This document shows, piece after piece, positions 25,130 to 35,963 of a DNA stretch of 64,000 nt. The stretch covers positions 17,797,332-17,861,331 of the forward strand of contig NC_092649.1 in the NCBI RefSeq assembly GCF_032118995.1, read 5' to 3'. The stretch is from Asterias amurensis. Taxonomy: Eukaryota > Echinodermata > Asteroidea > Forcipulatida > Asteriidae. Numbering within the stretch: the stretch's first letter is position 1; each line of letters opens with the position of its first letter. The notes below the pieces were generated by a model. It searched no databases. It was not told the DNA's origin and saw only the letters and a list, made by a program, of their open reading frames with translations. Both the position numbers and the translations under genes were made by a program.

Positions 25130-25450
25130 AATAGGATAGCTAAAGTATAGATATGATAAAGGTTTGCACTCAGGACCGTCGGCTGGGCCGCATATGCTCC
25201 GTTCCATGTTGTGCGTGTGGCGTGATTTTTCAAGAAAGTTTTTCATACTCACATGTCCAAATGTAGCTGAAGATAAAGTTCAATCTTGAGTGTCGTTCCA
25301 TGATGTGGCGAGGTTAGTAAAGATATTTGTTCATACTCACAGGTTCAAATGAAGTTCCATCTGAAGTGTCCTCTGGCAAAAGAAGTTCCATCTGAAGTAT
25401 CCTCGGCTTATTCAAGTTCAAATTAGTAAACACAACACCAGCTTAACTAA
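25130..25450. repeat. Conserved palindrome shoulder, right
   Basis: Reverse complement of the left shoulder, with the same GGTTTGCACTCAGGACCG and GTTCCATCTGAAGTGTCC landmarks and the same donor-like sites on the minus strand. Paired positions sum to about 36,040-36,050, which fixes the palindrome centre near 18,020. Confidence 0.75.
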
Positions 25451-25468
25451 TCATTTTTTTATTTTGGA

Positions 25469-25612
25469 ATGGGTCAGGGAGATCAACAAAATTACACCGA
25501 TTTTATTTTTGTGAATTCAGCATGTTTCTTATTAACTATTTCTCAAGATGGCTGGTACAAAAACCAAATTGTAACCAATAATAAGTTTATAAGAGTTAAA
25601 AAACAACACTAA
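25469..25612 (+). pseudogene. Right-arm copy of the MGQG ORF, shortened
   Basis: Begins MGQGDQQNYTDFIFVNS and keeps QDGWYKNQIVTNNKFIRVK, aligned with the left-arm ORF, then ends in TAA after 47 codons, where the left copy continues for about 40 more. The segment between the two conserved blocks differs (ACFLLTIS against ELKKMF), consistent with a small indel. The start codon is retained. It reads outward from the centre like its partner. Confidence 0.4.
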
Positions 25613-26712
25613 AAGAAATGAGTTTAACAAAATTCTAGAAAAAAAAGTTGACAAAATCGGTCGAAGAAAATTTAAAGAGTTGAGAACATTTTTTGTAATA
25701 TTAACTATTTTTCAAAATGACTGGTACCTGAACTATTTTGGTTCTGGTACCGTTTTTTTAACTTGTTTATTCCAGTATTGATTATTTTGAGCCATTCAAA
25801 GATGTCCACCTACGTATTCAGACCAATTCCTAGTGAAAAAAATAGTTACTATTTTTGTTTTCAGAGTTAGGGGGGTGGGGACAGCCAGCATGGCAATCTA
25901 ACTGAAATCAAAGCATACATGACAATATATATCCCATAATAAAAATCACAACATTGTATAAATTTTACAAATACTTGACGAATGATTTTTGGTTAATTTA
26001 AAGACAGCCCAACATTTAGTTTTTAAGGAACAACACACATGAGCTTGCAGCTCTCTATTTGGACACCAACTTGGTGACCAGTTTAAACAGTTTCAAAAAA
26101 GCCAAAAAATTATGCTGGTCTCATAATAGACAGTTTCCGTTCAATCTCTACCATCTTGGAAACAATGTGGTCCGCTCGAGTGTTCTGACCCTCTTCAAGA
26201 GCCTCCATAATCTGAAGTAGTTGAACAATAATAAAATCAAGCATTTATAAAGTGCCATCTATTTAGTTAATTTGAGCCATAATGTTTAAGACAGTTATGC
26301 TAGCTGGTTGATACAAGACCTGTAAGCTATATACTTAATCCTTTGTCATACATGCCAGAAGCACCAGGGCAAACCTTTCTTTCCAAGATAGATACAATGG
26401 GGTTCTCTCATCAGCATCACGCCCCACTCAAAGGACGAAGCAATAATCGTAAAGTGTCTTTCAAAAAATGTGCAATTTAATACAACTTAAGCCAATGGTT
26501 TTGAGAAATTGCACAAAATTACTCTTTGAAAATGATTTGAGAAGTAAAACATAACCAATATTGGAATTGTTATGATAGATGTAGAGTGATTACCTCAGAA
26601 GTTATTGGCACAGTACAATATAAAGTTGGCCTGGCTTCACCTACCCTCCGAAGCTTGGCATTAAGATAATGATTTCCAAACTCAGTAGGTAGATCTCTGT
26701 TGAGTGATTTTT

Positions 26713-26728
26713 GGTTCTGAGAAGAACC
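26713..26728 (-). promoter_or_regulatory. Histone-type 3' stem-loop in right-arm unit
   Basis: On the minus strand GGTTCTTCTCAGAACC, followed after ten bases by CAACAGAGATC (26,718 downward to about 26,692). This is the best copy of the motif. The downstream block differs at two of nine positions from the sea-urchin histone downstream element CAAGAAAGA as I recall it. Confidence 0.5.
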
Positions 26729-28398
26729 GGTGGGTTCTATAATATTTAAGACAGTTTACACTGTCCGTCAGGAAACTGTGGGAATCCATCTCTTGCTCAT
26801 ACGGGAGAGTGGTAGCTGAAGGTGCGTGTTGAAGCAAGAAGGGCGTGGTGAGCAGCTTAGGGTCCTAAATGAATTGACTTTGGGTATAGAAGACCCTAAG
26901 TCTGGGGGGAGACTGGTGATGAAGAGACTAGGTTCCTAATCAAATTGACTTTGGGTATAAATGACCCAAGCTCCGAGGGGAACTGGTGTATTGCTGGGAC
27001 AGTGAGTTGGTTCTTCAATCAGTGAGTAATCTGGAAAAAAAACAAGACACACAATATTAATCATTTCATCAAAAGCCATCAAGCAAGACATTGTGTGGCT
27101 GTTATTTAATGATAATTATGGCCATACAAAGGCACCACAAATTACACCATACAATGTCAACATAAAATGGTATCAAGAGATGTACAAGGTTGCTTTAAAA
27201 ATGACTTGAGCAGTTCAACATGAAATAAGTATGGTTTCAAGAGATGCCACAAAACTTGACAACATGAGCTTTGACAAAATGTTAAAGGCACCACAAAAGC
27301 TAGTGAGAATAAAAATGTCAAAGTACCAAAGTCATTTGGTTGGTAAGTTTTTTTAAAGTGGACAACACATTGATAGTTTCAAGAGATTGCACACCATTGG
27401 GTCGTGAACTTGTAGCGAGTTGAAAATTAATTCAGCTCAGCAAGTTTTCAGCTCAGCATTCTGCTTGTCAGAGATGGCATAGTTGTGGCTTAGGAATAAT
27501 AAGAGTTTACTAAAAGTGTTATAAAAACACAAGGTTCATAAAATGTGCATATACCTTCAATAGTATCATGGCAATCTAAGGACAGCCAGCATGGCAACCT
27601 AAATGAAATCAAAGCACACATGACAATATAAACCCCATCACAAAATCACAAAAATGCCACATTTTTAAAAATACTTAACAAATGATTTTTGGTAAACTTA
27701 AATATGGCTCAACATCTTAGTATTTGAGGAACAACATAACATGAGTTTGGAGCTTACCACATTACAACTAACTGGGTGACCAACCCAAACAAAGTCAAGT
27801 CTAATATTAGATGGTCTTTACACATTTGTTTCAAAATTGTGTAGAGAATTTAAGCACAAAAGCAGCTCATAAACATTTTGATATTTGAAAATCAGTAGGA
27901 TAAAATTTTTTAAGGGACTGTACAGAATGTGCTTTTAGAAAAATGAAGGGTTGATACAAAAAGTCTACTTAACAGTTTCTTTGAGGGCAGTGCGAAGCAT
28001 CCAACCAGTGTTCTGTGGATGGTTTGAGGCGGTTGTCTTGAGGGGGACTCTAGACGTTGTATTCATCACTGCTGTTCTCATTAGACAGTTTCAGTTCAAT
28101 CCATACCATCATGCAAACAAAGGGTCCAATTGAGCATTCTGACCCTCTTCCAAGAGCCTCCTTGATCTGAAGTAGTTGAACAGTAATAACACAAAAAGCA
28201 TTTTTAAAAGGACATCTGTTTAGTTACTGAGAGCCGAAACAAATTTAGACAGTTATGCCAAGTAATACAAGACCCATATATACTACATCATTTGCCAAAC
28301 ATGCCAGACTTTAACACTAATGAGCAAGACTTTAACACTAATTACACCATCTGATGTCAAAATGACATGGTATCAAGAGATGTACAAGGTTGCTTTAA

Positions 28399-28763
28399 AG
28401 CCATTATACACTTTCGGTAAACAGTATTGTCCAATCCCACACTTCGTGTATCACAACTTATATATAAAATAACAAACCCGTGAAAATTTAGGCTCAATCG
28501 GTCATCGGAGTCGGGAGAAAATAACAGGAAAACCCACTCTTGTTTCCGCGCGTTTCGCCGTGTCATGACATGTGTTTAAAATAAATCTGTTATTCTCGCT
28601 AACAAGAATTTATATTGTTTTACTGTTTTCTCAAAAAGTAAAGCATTTCATGGACTAATATTTCAAGAGAAGTCTTTCACCATTACCTTATGTAAACCCT
28701 GTAAATTATTTGTAAATCTGTGAACTTTTTTTGTTCTTTCTGTACCGAAAGTGTATAATGGCT
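28399..28763. mobile_element. MITE family 3 in a TTAA site, with empty paralogous site
   Basis: The ~365-bp element runs from AGCCATTATACACTTTCGGT to the inverted GTGTATAATGGCT and is flanked by TTAA on both sides. The paralogous unit at 27,191-27,205 reads GCTTTAAAAATGACTTG with no insert, which proves insertion after unit duplication. A second copy of the family is at 53,136-53,497. Confidence 0.85.
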
Positions 28764-29782
28764 TTAAAAATGACTTGAGCAGTTCAACATGAACTAAGTA
28801 TGGTTTCCAGAGATGCCACAAAACTTGACAACAGGAGCTTTGACGAAATTTCAAAGGCACCACAAAGCTAGTGAGAATAAAAATGTCAAAGTACCAAAGT
28901 CATTTGGTTGGTAAGTTTTTTTAAAGTGGACAACACATTGATAGTTTCAAGAGATTGCACACCATTGGGTCGTGAACTTGTAGCGAGTTGCAACTTTTAT
29001 TCAGCTTAGCAAGTTTTGAGGGACTCAACATTCTGCTTATCACAGATGTCACATTTTGTGGTTTAGGAGTGATACAAGTTCACTAAAAGTATAATCAAAA
29101 CAAAAGGTTCATAAAATATGCATGTACCTTCAATAGTGTCATGGCAATCTATTTTGTAGATATTTCAGTGATGTTCTTTTGTTCCAGGTTGACATGCTTT
29201 CATCATCTGTGCTAGCAGCAGCCAACCCTGTCTTAGGACAGCCAGCATGGCAGCCTGCATGAAATCGAAGCATACATGTCAAAATAATTCCCATAATAAA
29301 ATCACAAGAATGCCACATTTAAAAAAATACTAGACAAACTATTTTCGGTAAATTTAAATATGGCTCAACATCTTAGTGTTTGAGGAACAACATAACATGA
29401 GTTTGGAGCTTTCCACATCACAATCAACTAGGTGAAAAATCCAAACAAAGTCAAATCTATTGTAAAAGGGTCTGCATACAATTGGTTTAAGAGAATCTAA
29501 GCATAAAAGCAGATCATAAACTTTTTGTTATTTGAAAATCAGTAGGATGAAAAGTTTTGAGGGAGTAGACAGAATGTGCTTTTTGAAAATTGATGGGTTG
29601 GTACAAAAAGTATACTTCAAGATTTCTTTGAAATGAAGCATCCAACCAGTATGAAGCATCAACCAGTGTTCCGATTATGGTTTGAGGCGGTTGTCTTGAT
29701 GGAGAATCTAGATGTCTTGTTCATCACTGCTGTTCTCATTAGAACAATAATAAAATCGAGCATTTATAAATCATCATCTATT

Positions 29783-29920
29783 TGTGGAAAAACGATATAG
29801 AAAGGTTTGCGGTAACACCATGTAATGACTTACTCTAATGAGTTGGGGGTGGTTCTGAAAAGAACCGTTGGTTTCAACTCGACTTTTTGATCAGTATGCT
29901 CTGATTGTCTTCATGAGAAA
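29783..29920 (-). other. Inserted ~140-bp fragment with a histone-like 3' stem-loop
   Basis: Relative to other units, ~140 bp are inserted between CATCATCTATTT and AGTTACTGAGAGCC. On the minus strand it contains AACGGTTCTTTTCAGAACC (stem-loop at 29,866-29,851) followed by ACCCCC, a textbook histone mRNA 3' end. No histone-coding sequence was recognised beside it. It could be a processed histone 3' UTR scrap or a short repeat that carries this signal. Confidence 0.45.
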
Positions 29921-31413
29921 TTTAGTTACTGAGAGCCATAAAGTTTAAGACAGTACTGACAAGTTGTTGAAATGCAAGACTCATATTGTATACAACATCA
30001 TCTGCCAAAACCAAACATGCCAGAAACACCAGGGCAAACCCTTCTTTCCAAGACTCTTGCTCATACGGGAGAGTGGTAGCTGTGGATGCGTGTTGGAGCA
30101 CGAAGGGCGAGGTGGGAATTCTATGGTCCTAAATGAATTGACTTCGGGTATAGAAGACCCTAAGTATGGGGAGACTGGTGATGAATAGACTAGGTTCCAA
30201 ATCAAATTGACTTCAAGTATAAATGACCCTAGGTCCAAGGGAGGACTGGTGGAATGCTTCGGACAATGAGTTGGTTCTTCAACCAGTGAATAATATGAAG
30301 AAGAAAAAAAAATACAAAGTCATCTAGCAAGACATTGCATGGCTGTTATTTACCGATAATTACGGCCACATTAATCTTTCATCAAAAGTGATCTAGCAAG
30401 GAAGGAGATTCTATGATACATCAAAGGCACCATTCTGCTTATCAGAGATGGCACAGTTGTGGCTTGGGAACAATGGAAGTGTAAAAAAATTGTAATAACA
30501 TCACAAGGTTAAAACAAATGTGTATATACTTTCAAGAGTGTAACGCAATCTTTGCTGTAGAACCTTCAGCATTGTCTTTTGGTTCAGTAAGGTGAAAGCT
30601 TTGAGGGAGTGGACAGAAAGTGCATTTTTAAATTTGAAAAGTTGAAACAAAAAGTATACTTAACAAAATTCTTTGAGAGCAAAACTGAGCATCCAACCAC
30701 TTTTCTCATGATGGTTTGAGGCTGTGTCTTGATGGGGACTCTAGATGTTGTGGTCATGACTTCTGTTCTCATTGGGGTATTTCTGTTCAATCTCTACCGT
30801 CTTGGAAGCAAGCTGGTCTGCTCGAGTGTTCTGACCCTCTTCCAAGGGCCTCCTCGATCTGAAGTAGTTGAACAATAATAAAATCAAGCATTTATAAAGC
30901 ATCATTCATTTAGTTACTGAGAGCCATAATGTTTTAAGACCTTTAAACTTAAACTTGTTCAAAAACAACATAATTTGCCAAACATGATAGAAACACCAGG
31001 GCAAACCCTTCTTTCCAAGATACAAATGGGTTCTCTCATTAGCATTACGCCCCACTCAAAGGACAAACCAATGGTAAAGTGTCTTTGGAAAATTTAAAAA
31101 AAAACTAATGCAACTTAAGCGCTACAGCACCAACTTGGAATGGTTTTGAGACATTGCACAAAAATAGTTTGGAAATGATTTGAAAATTGCAGATCGTCAC
31201 CTTGAAATTGTTATGATAGATGGAGAATGATTACCTCAGAAATTATTTGCACAGTACACTTTACAGTTGGCCTGGCTTGAATAGAGAACACAACAATGAG
31301 TTGTAAAAATAACATCAGAAATTTGGGGTGGCTCATAAAAAAGCCCACCCTCCGAAGCTTGGCAACATAGTGATTTACAAACCCATTAGGTAGATCCCTA
31401 TTAAGTGATTTTT

Positions 31414-31429
31414 TGTTCTGAGAAGAACC
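31414..31429 (-). promoter_or_regulatory. Histone-type stem-loop, decayed right-arm copy
   Basis: Minus strand GGTTCTTCTCAGAACA, with the terminal base pair lost. The downstream block is TAATAGGGATC, more diverged than in the copy at 26,713. Confidence 0.4.
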
Positions 31430-32027
31430 GGTGGGCTCAGTGTATCAGACAGTATACTCTGTCTGTGTGTCCGTCAGGAGGCTGCTCGTACGGGAGAGTG
31501 GTAGCTGAAGTTGCATGTTGGAGCAGGAAGGGCGTTGTGAGAAGTCCAAGGTCCTACATGAATTGACTTCGGGTATAGAAGACACTAAGTCTCGAGGGAG
31601 ACTGGTGATGAAGAGACTGGGTTCCTAATCAAATTGACTTCGGTTATAAATTACCCTCGTTCCAAGGGGAGACTGGTGTATTGATTGGAACAATGAGTTG
31701 GCTCTCCAATCAGTGAATACTCTAAAGAAGAAAAAACAAAAACTCCATTAATCATTTCATCAAAACTCATCTAGCATCGCTGTAATTAAACAACAATTAC
31801 AGCCATACATTGTCATCATGAAATGGTGTTGAGAGAATATCCAAACTTTTTTAATGAAATATAAAAGGCACCACAACATCAGGCACAAATACAAATTTCA
31901 AAGTAAACAAATTTGTATGGTTGGTAAGCTTTTTGAAGGCTGGACATTAATAATTTCAAGAGGTCGCACACTTTTGGGTCGTGAACTTGTCATGAATTGA
32001 AAATGTATTCAGCTTAAGGTACGCGTT

Positions 32028-32384
32028 GCCTGGATCGGTCGAGTTGGTCTTTCAAAACCATTTGTAACCGTTTGTTATAAAACACATTATGATTAGAGAG
32101 ATATTTTAAAAGTAGAAAAAAATGATCTACACAAGTATCACTCGTAATTGCGCGGTTTTCCTTTTATCTTGTCGACAAACACAGTTGGCCATAATTGACT
32201 CCCATAAATGGCCGACCGTGTTATGTCACAAAATAAAAGGAAAACCACACAATTTCAAGGCAAATGTGTGTGGATAATTGTATTCTACTTTTAAAACATC
32301 TTTCTAACCATATGTATTTTATAACAAACGGTTACAATCGCTTTTCAACGACCAACTCAACCGATCCAAGGCAAAGTGTTCCTT
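32028..32384. mobile_element. Fold-back MITE family 1 in right-arm unit
   Basis: Complete ~357-bp palindromic element from GGTACGCGTTGCCTGGATCG to GGCAAAGTGTTCCTT. The paralogous unit at about 29,005 reads TTCAGCTTAGCAAG uninterrupted. The target duplication is less clean than at 6,259. Confidence 0.8.
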
Positions 32385-33029
32385 TACTAAGCAAGTTTTA
32401 AAGGACTCAACATTCTGCTTATCAGAGATGGCACAGTTGTGGCTTGGAAACTATAGAAGTGTGAAAAAAGGGTAATAAAATCACAAGGTTAAAAAAATGT
32501 GTATATACCTTCAATGATGTAAAGGCAACCTATGCTGTAGAACCTTCTGTGATGTTCTTTTGTTCCAGGTTGACATGCTTTCATCATCTGTGCTAGCAGC
32601 AGCCAACCCTGTCTAAGGACAGCCAGCATGGCAGCCTAAATGAAACCAAAATCAAAGCATACATGACAATATAAATCCCATCATAAAAATCACAAGAGTG
32701 CAACATTTTGAAAAACCATTGACAAATGATTTTCGGTAAATTTAAAGACAGCCCAAACATTAAGTTTTGAGGAACAACACAACATGAGCTGAGTGCTTTT
32801 TGTGTCACAACCAAATGGGTGACCAATCCAAACAAAGTCAAGCCAAAAGTTAAAGGGTCTGTATATGTTTGGTTTGAGAAAATTTGAGAGAATTTAAGCG
32901 CAAAATCAGCAAATAAACAGTTTCATGTTTCATGTTTGAAAATCAGTGGAATGATTAATTTTAAGGGACTGAACAGAATGTGCTTTTGAAAAAAATAAGG
33001 ATGCAAGGAGAGATCAATTCTTTTTTTTT

Positions 33030-33670
33030 AAATGGCAAAAACTTTGGTAAATTTCCTGACTGATCCAAAATCAGCTTGGGCACAAATTAAAACTGAAAAA
33101 TATAATGATTTTAAGTGTCCAACAATTGGATCAATTAAGTGTGTATTTCAGGCGAAAAATGTTACATTCATACCTTGATAAAATGTTGTTAATTTTTTGA
33201 GTTGGAAGAGGGAGGATGGCCCCCATTGGTCCCCCTTACTTGATTTTATTATCAATTTTGAAAAACAAAAATCAATTTTAAAGAAGAACCTCAAGAAAAT
33301 GTCGAACTTGGGATAAAACTTCAAGACTTACCCACTGAAGATAATAGTTGCTGTCACACGGTTGACCTACAGTGGATAGAGTGTAGCATCGAGTTTCTAG
33401 ATAACCTTTAGTCACATGGCAACCTTTAGTAACATGGATAGCCTGCAGTGAGTTATTAGTTATGTTCCAAGGTGTTAGGCTTTCATCATACGTGCAGGCA
33501 GCATCCAACTCTGTCAAAGAAACAACCAGCATGACAACAAAAACAAAATCAAGACATACATGACGTTATCAATCACAGCATTAAAAATCACAAGATCGAT
33601 AAGTTTTTGAAAGACAATCAACAAAACAGTACAAATGTGTACAGTTGTTTTTTTAGAGTTGTATGGGTAG
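33030..33670 (-). repeat. Module A, right arm, first inverted copy
   Basis: Holds the reverse complement of the module A exon-like block (ACTTACCCACTGAAGATAAT at about 33,326) and, near 33,500, CAACTCTGTCAAAGAAACAA. Further copies follow at 35,275-35,960, 37,146-38,000 and 39,170-39,560, interrupted by two transposons. Confidence 0.7.
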
Positions 33671-33959
33671 GGGCGCGATATTTTTTTTCCAGCTCAGTTG
33701 CGGCAGAATCAATAGGGGGCGCTGTTGCGAGATTTCGTCATAAAAAGATATATGAATTATGCATTAGCTCAGTTGCGTGTTGCTTCCTACACAGTACTAT
33801 GATCGCACACACACGGGCAAGGCGCTGATGGTGATAATGTGATACACCAACAACATGTTTGTTTGTACTGTTGTTTTTTTTGCATACCATCAGTGTATTG
33901 ATTCATTATTCCACAATACAAAGCATTCATATCCATGGAGGAAGAAAATATTTTCTTCC

Positions 33960-34095
33960 TTACACATTCATAGATCATCTGCAATGGGAATTACCAATCA
34001 CAACTGCCATTTATTTCTGCAATGGGAATAACCAATAACAACTGCCACGTTATTTCTGCAATGGTGATAACCAATCGCAACTGCCACTTATTTCA
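33960..34095 (+). repeat. Three ~41-bp tandem repeats with CCAAT motifs inside the transposon
   Basis: Three successive units of the form CTGCAATGGGAATAACCAAT followed by AACAACTGCCA. Each contains ACCAAT, a CCAAT-box-like string. They lie about 150-290 bp upstream of a TATA-like sequence. Confidence 0.6.
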
Positions 34096-34244
34096 TTTTT
34101 AACTGTTCAGCTCACCGTAAATATAAACCGTTTGGACGTAGGTGTTCTCATGGCTTTAGTCTTTAACTAAGTGTACCGATTGGTACTTGTAAATGCTCAA
34201 ACATTTATGATCGAAAATGCTGACTATAGTGCGACCACCCATGT

Positions 34245-34488
34245 TATAAATAGCTCACTGAGTGCTGTGAATCCACGACCCTAGCTAGCTATGGAAGGAC
34301 AAACCCAACGGAGTGTATTTCCACCATGGAGAAGAAACTCCTCCATAGTTGATGTGTGGGTGCGAGTGAAATGTACATGTACAATACACTGTATTACAAA
34401 CACGCGACACACAACAGCTGTCCGTATCAGCCAGTACTATGCTATCACTATCAGCCACACACACACGCAGCTATGCACGCTTGACTGA
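34245..34488 (+). promoter_or_regulatory. Promoter-like segment and small ORF inside the transposon
   Basis: TTATAAATAGCTC at about 34,245 resembles a TATA box. The first ATG, at 34,291, opens a 65-codon frame starting MEGQTQRSVFPPWRRN and ending in HTHTQLCTLD. The peptide resembles nothing I know and its codon use looks random, so the frame is probably not functional. The promoter-like layout is the more credible part. Confidence 0.25.
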
Positions 34489-34602
34489 AAACGTGCGACA
34501 AGAAGCTAAACATGCATAATTCATAGATTTTTCTACGACGAAATCCTGCAACAGCGCCCCCTATTGATTCTGCCGCAACTGAGCTGGAAAAAAATATCAC
34601 GG

Positions 34603-35963
34603 GAGGGGCATGGCTCCAGCGACCAGCCATTGATTATACTGCCAATTTCAACACAAACATTCAGTTTTAAAAAAAGTTCACAGAGAGAACAATTTATTCT
34701 ATTGAAACAATTGAGTTGAAATACCATTAGATTTGCAATTTCTTCAAAGAATGGCACAAACTTTGACAACATTTCATGAATGACAAAAAATCAGCCTGGG
34801 AACAACTTAAAACTGAAAAATATCACGACTTCAGTTGCAAGTGTGCAAGGATTGGATCAGGTAAAAATGATGGTGAGAGATATGGCCTTATTAGTGCATG
34901 GGACAAGTTTTGTATGATGAGACAAAGTAAAGTTGAGTTTGAGTATAGATATGGGATAAAACTTCAAACTTGCCCAAATTTGCTGATTATTTTGCCGAAA
35001 ACGCCATTCCATTTGACTTTCCAATGCGCATACGTTGGATGTAACAACGATCGAGAATGGCCTACTATGAGCCACTGCGCATGCAGTGTTATCCATGTGT
35101 TTGCCAACTATTTACCAGTTCTCCGTCCCGCTGCAGCAATATTGGTCAGTTTCCCAATTACCAGAGAAGTTTTGCTGTAGCGATCAGTGTACACACAGGG
35201 CCATTGAAGGTTGCAAAAGTTGGTGTTGCAGTTCTTACATACGTCCCAGCCTTTCTCTATGGTCAAACTTAGTAGATATGGGATAAAACTTCAAGACTTA
35301 CCCATTGAAGATAATGGTCGCTGTCACACGGTTGACCTACAGTGGTTGGAGTGAAGCATTGAGTTTTTTGATAGCACAACCTTTACAGTCACATGGATAG
35401 CCTGCAGTGAATTTCTAGACATGTTCCAAGTTGTTAGGCTTTCATTATCTGTTCAGGCAGCAGCCAACTCTGTCAAAGAAACAAACAGCATGGCAACAGA
35501 GACAGAATCAAGACATACATGACATTATCAATCACAGCATTAAAAATCACAAGATCGGTAAGTTTTTAAAAGCTATCAACAAAACAGTACAGATGTGTAC
35601 ACTTTTTTTTTGAGTTGTGTGGGGAGGGGCATGGCTTCAGCAATCGGCCCTTGATTATATTGGCAAAACATTCAATTAAAAAAAGTTCAAAGAGAGAACA
35701 GTTTATTCTATTGAAACAATTGAGTTGAACTATCAATGGATTTGCATTTTTTTTCAAAGAATGGCACAGACTTTGATAAAATTTTATGAATGACGAAAAA
35801 TCAGCATGGGAATATTTAAAAACTATAAGGTATAACGATTTTAGTAGCAGGTGTCCAAGGATTGGATCGAGTAAAAATATTGGAGAGAGATATGGCCAAA
35901 GTTTTGTTTGATGAGACAAAGTAAAGTTGGAATTGAGTATAGATATGGGATAAAACTTCAAGG
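34603..35963 (-). repeat. Module A, right arm, second copy with inserted sequence
   Basis: Continues module A after the transposon. A sub-module with GATATGGGATAAAACTTCAA occurs twice (34,950 and 35,280), separated by about 285 bp of sequence not seen elsewhere in the window (about 34,985-35,268). On the plus strand a 134-codon frame opens at 34,776. The block near 35,430-35,560 corresponds to 33,470-33,590. Confidence 0.65.
34776..35180 (+). CDS. Unassigned 134-codon ORF within module A
   Basis: This is the longest open frame in the palindrome outside the satellites. It begins MNDKKSAWEQLKTEKYHDF, with SCKCARIGSGKNDGERYG following. The paralogous module at 35,787 starts MNDEKSAWEYLKTIRYNDF with SSRCPRIGSSKNIGERYG, so the N-terminal ~38 residues align in frame with mostly conservative changes, but that copy stops about 40 codons in. 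The copy near 39,020 is more decayed. After about residue 70 the 34,776 frame enters inserted sequence and is probably random. No domain is recognised. It may be a remnant of a coding module or chance. Confidence 0.3.
   Translation: MNDKKSAWEQLKTEKYHDFSCKCARIGSGKNDGERYGLISAWDKFCMMRQSKVEFEYRYGIKLQTCPNLLIILPKTPFHLTFQCAYVGCNNDREWPTMSHCACSVIHVFANYLPVLRPAAAILVSFPITREVLL

Larger units (their letters stand above)
25870..33000 (-). repeat. Tandem unit array, right arm (inverted copies of the 2.2-kb unit)
   Basis: Minus-strand copies of the left-arm unit: the landmark reverse complement GACAGCCAGCATGGCA lies at about 25,885, 27,585, 29,238 and 32,620. The EALEEGQ-like segment recurs near 26,150, 28,100, 29,700 and 30,800. 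The spacing here is about 1.65 kb because several internal stretches are absent. Unit parts such as TTGACTTTGGGTATAGAAGA and CCTCCGAAGCTTGG allow unit-by-unit alignment with the left arm. No unit shows a complete uninterrupted reading frame. Confidence 0.75.
33675..34602. mobile_element. Non-autonomous DNA transposon, ~930 bp, ~85-bp terminal inverted repeats
   Basis: The left end GCGATATTTTTTTTCCAGC continues with CTCAGTTGCGGCAGAATC and AATAGGGGGCGCTGTTGC. The right end is the reverse complement, extending into a shared CATAATTCAT. The flanks carry TAGGGGC and GAGGGGC, a ~7-8-bp target duplication, and the paralogous module at 35,620-35,640 shows the uninterrupted GGGGAGGGGCATGGCTTCAG. A 7-8-bp duplication would suit hAT or P-like families. 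No transposase is present. Confidence 0.75.

Noticed and set aside
30100-30240. Coding exon with repeated GSFIPEVN motifs
   Set aside because: Open only in one copy of the unit. Other copies have stops and indels in the same segment, so no gene was called.
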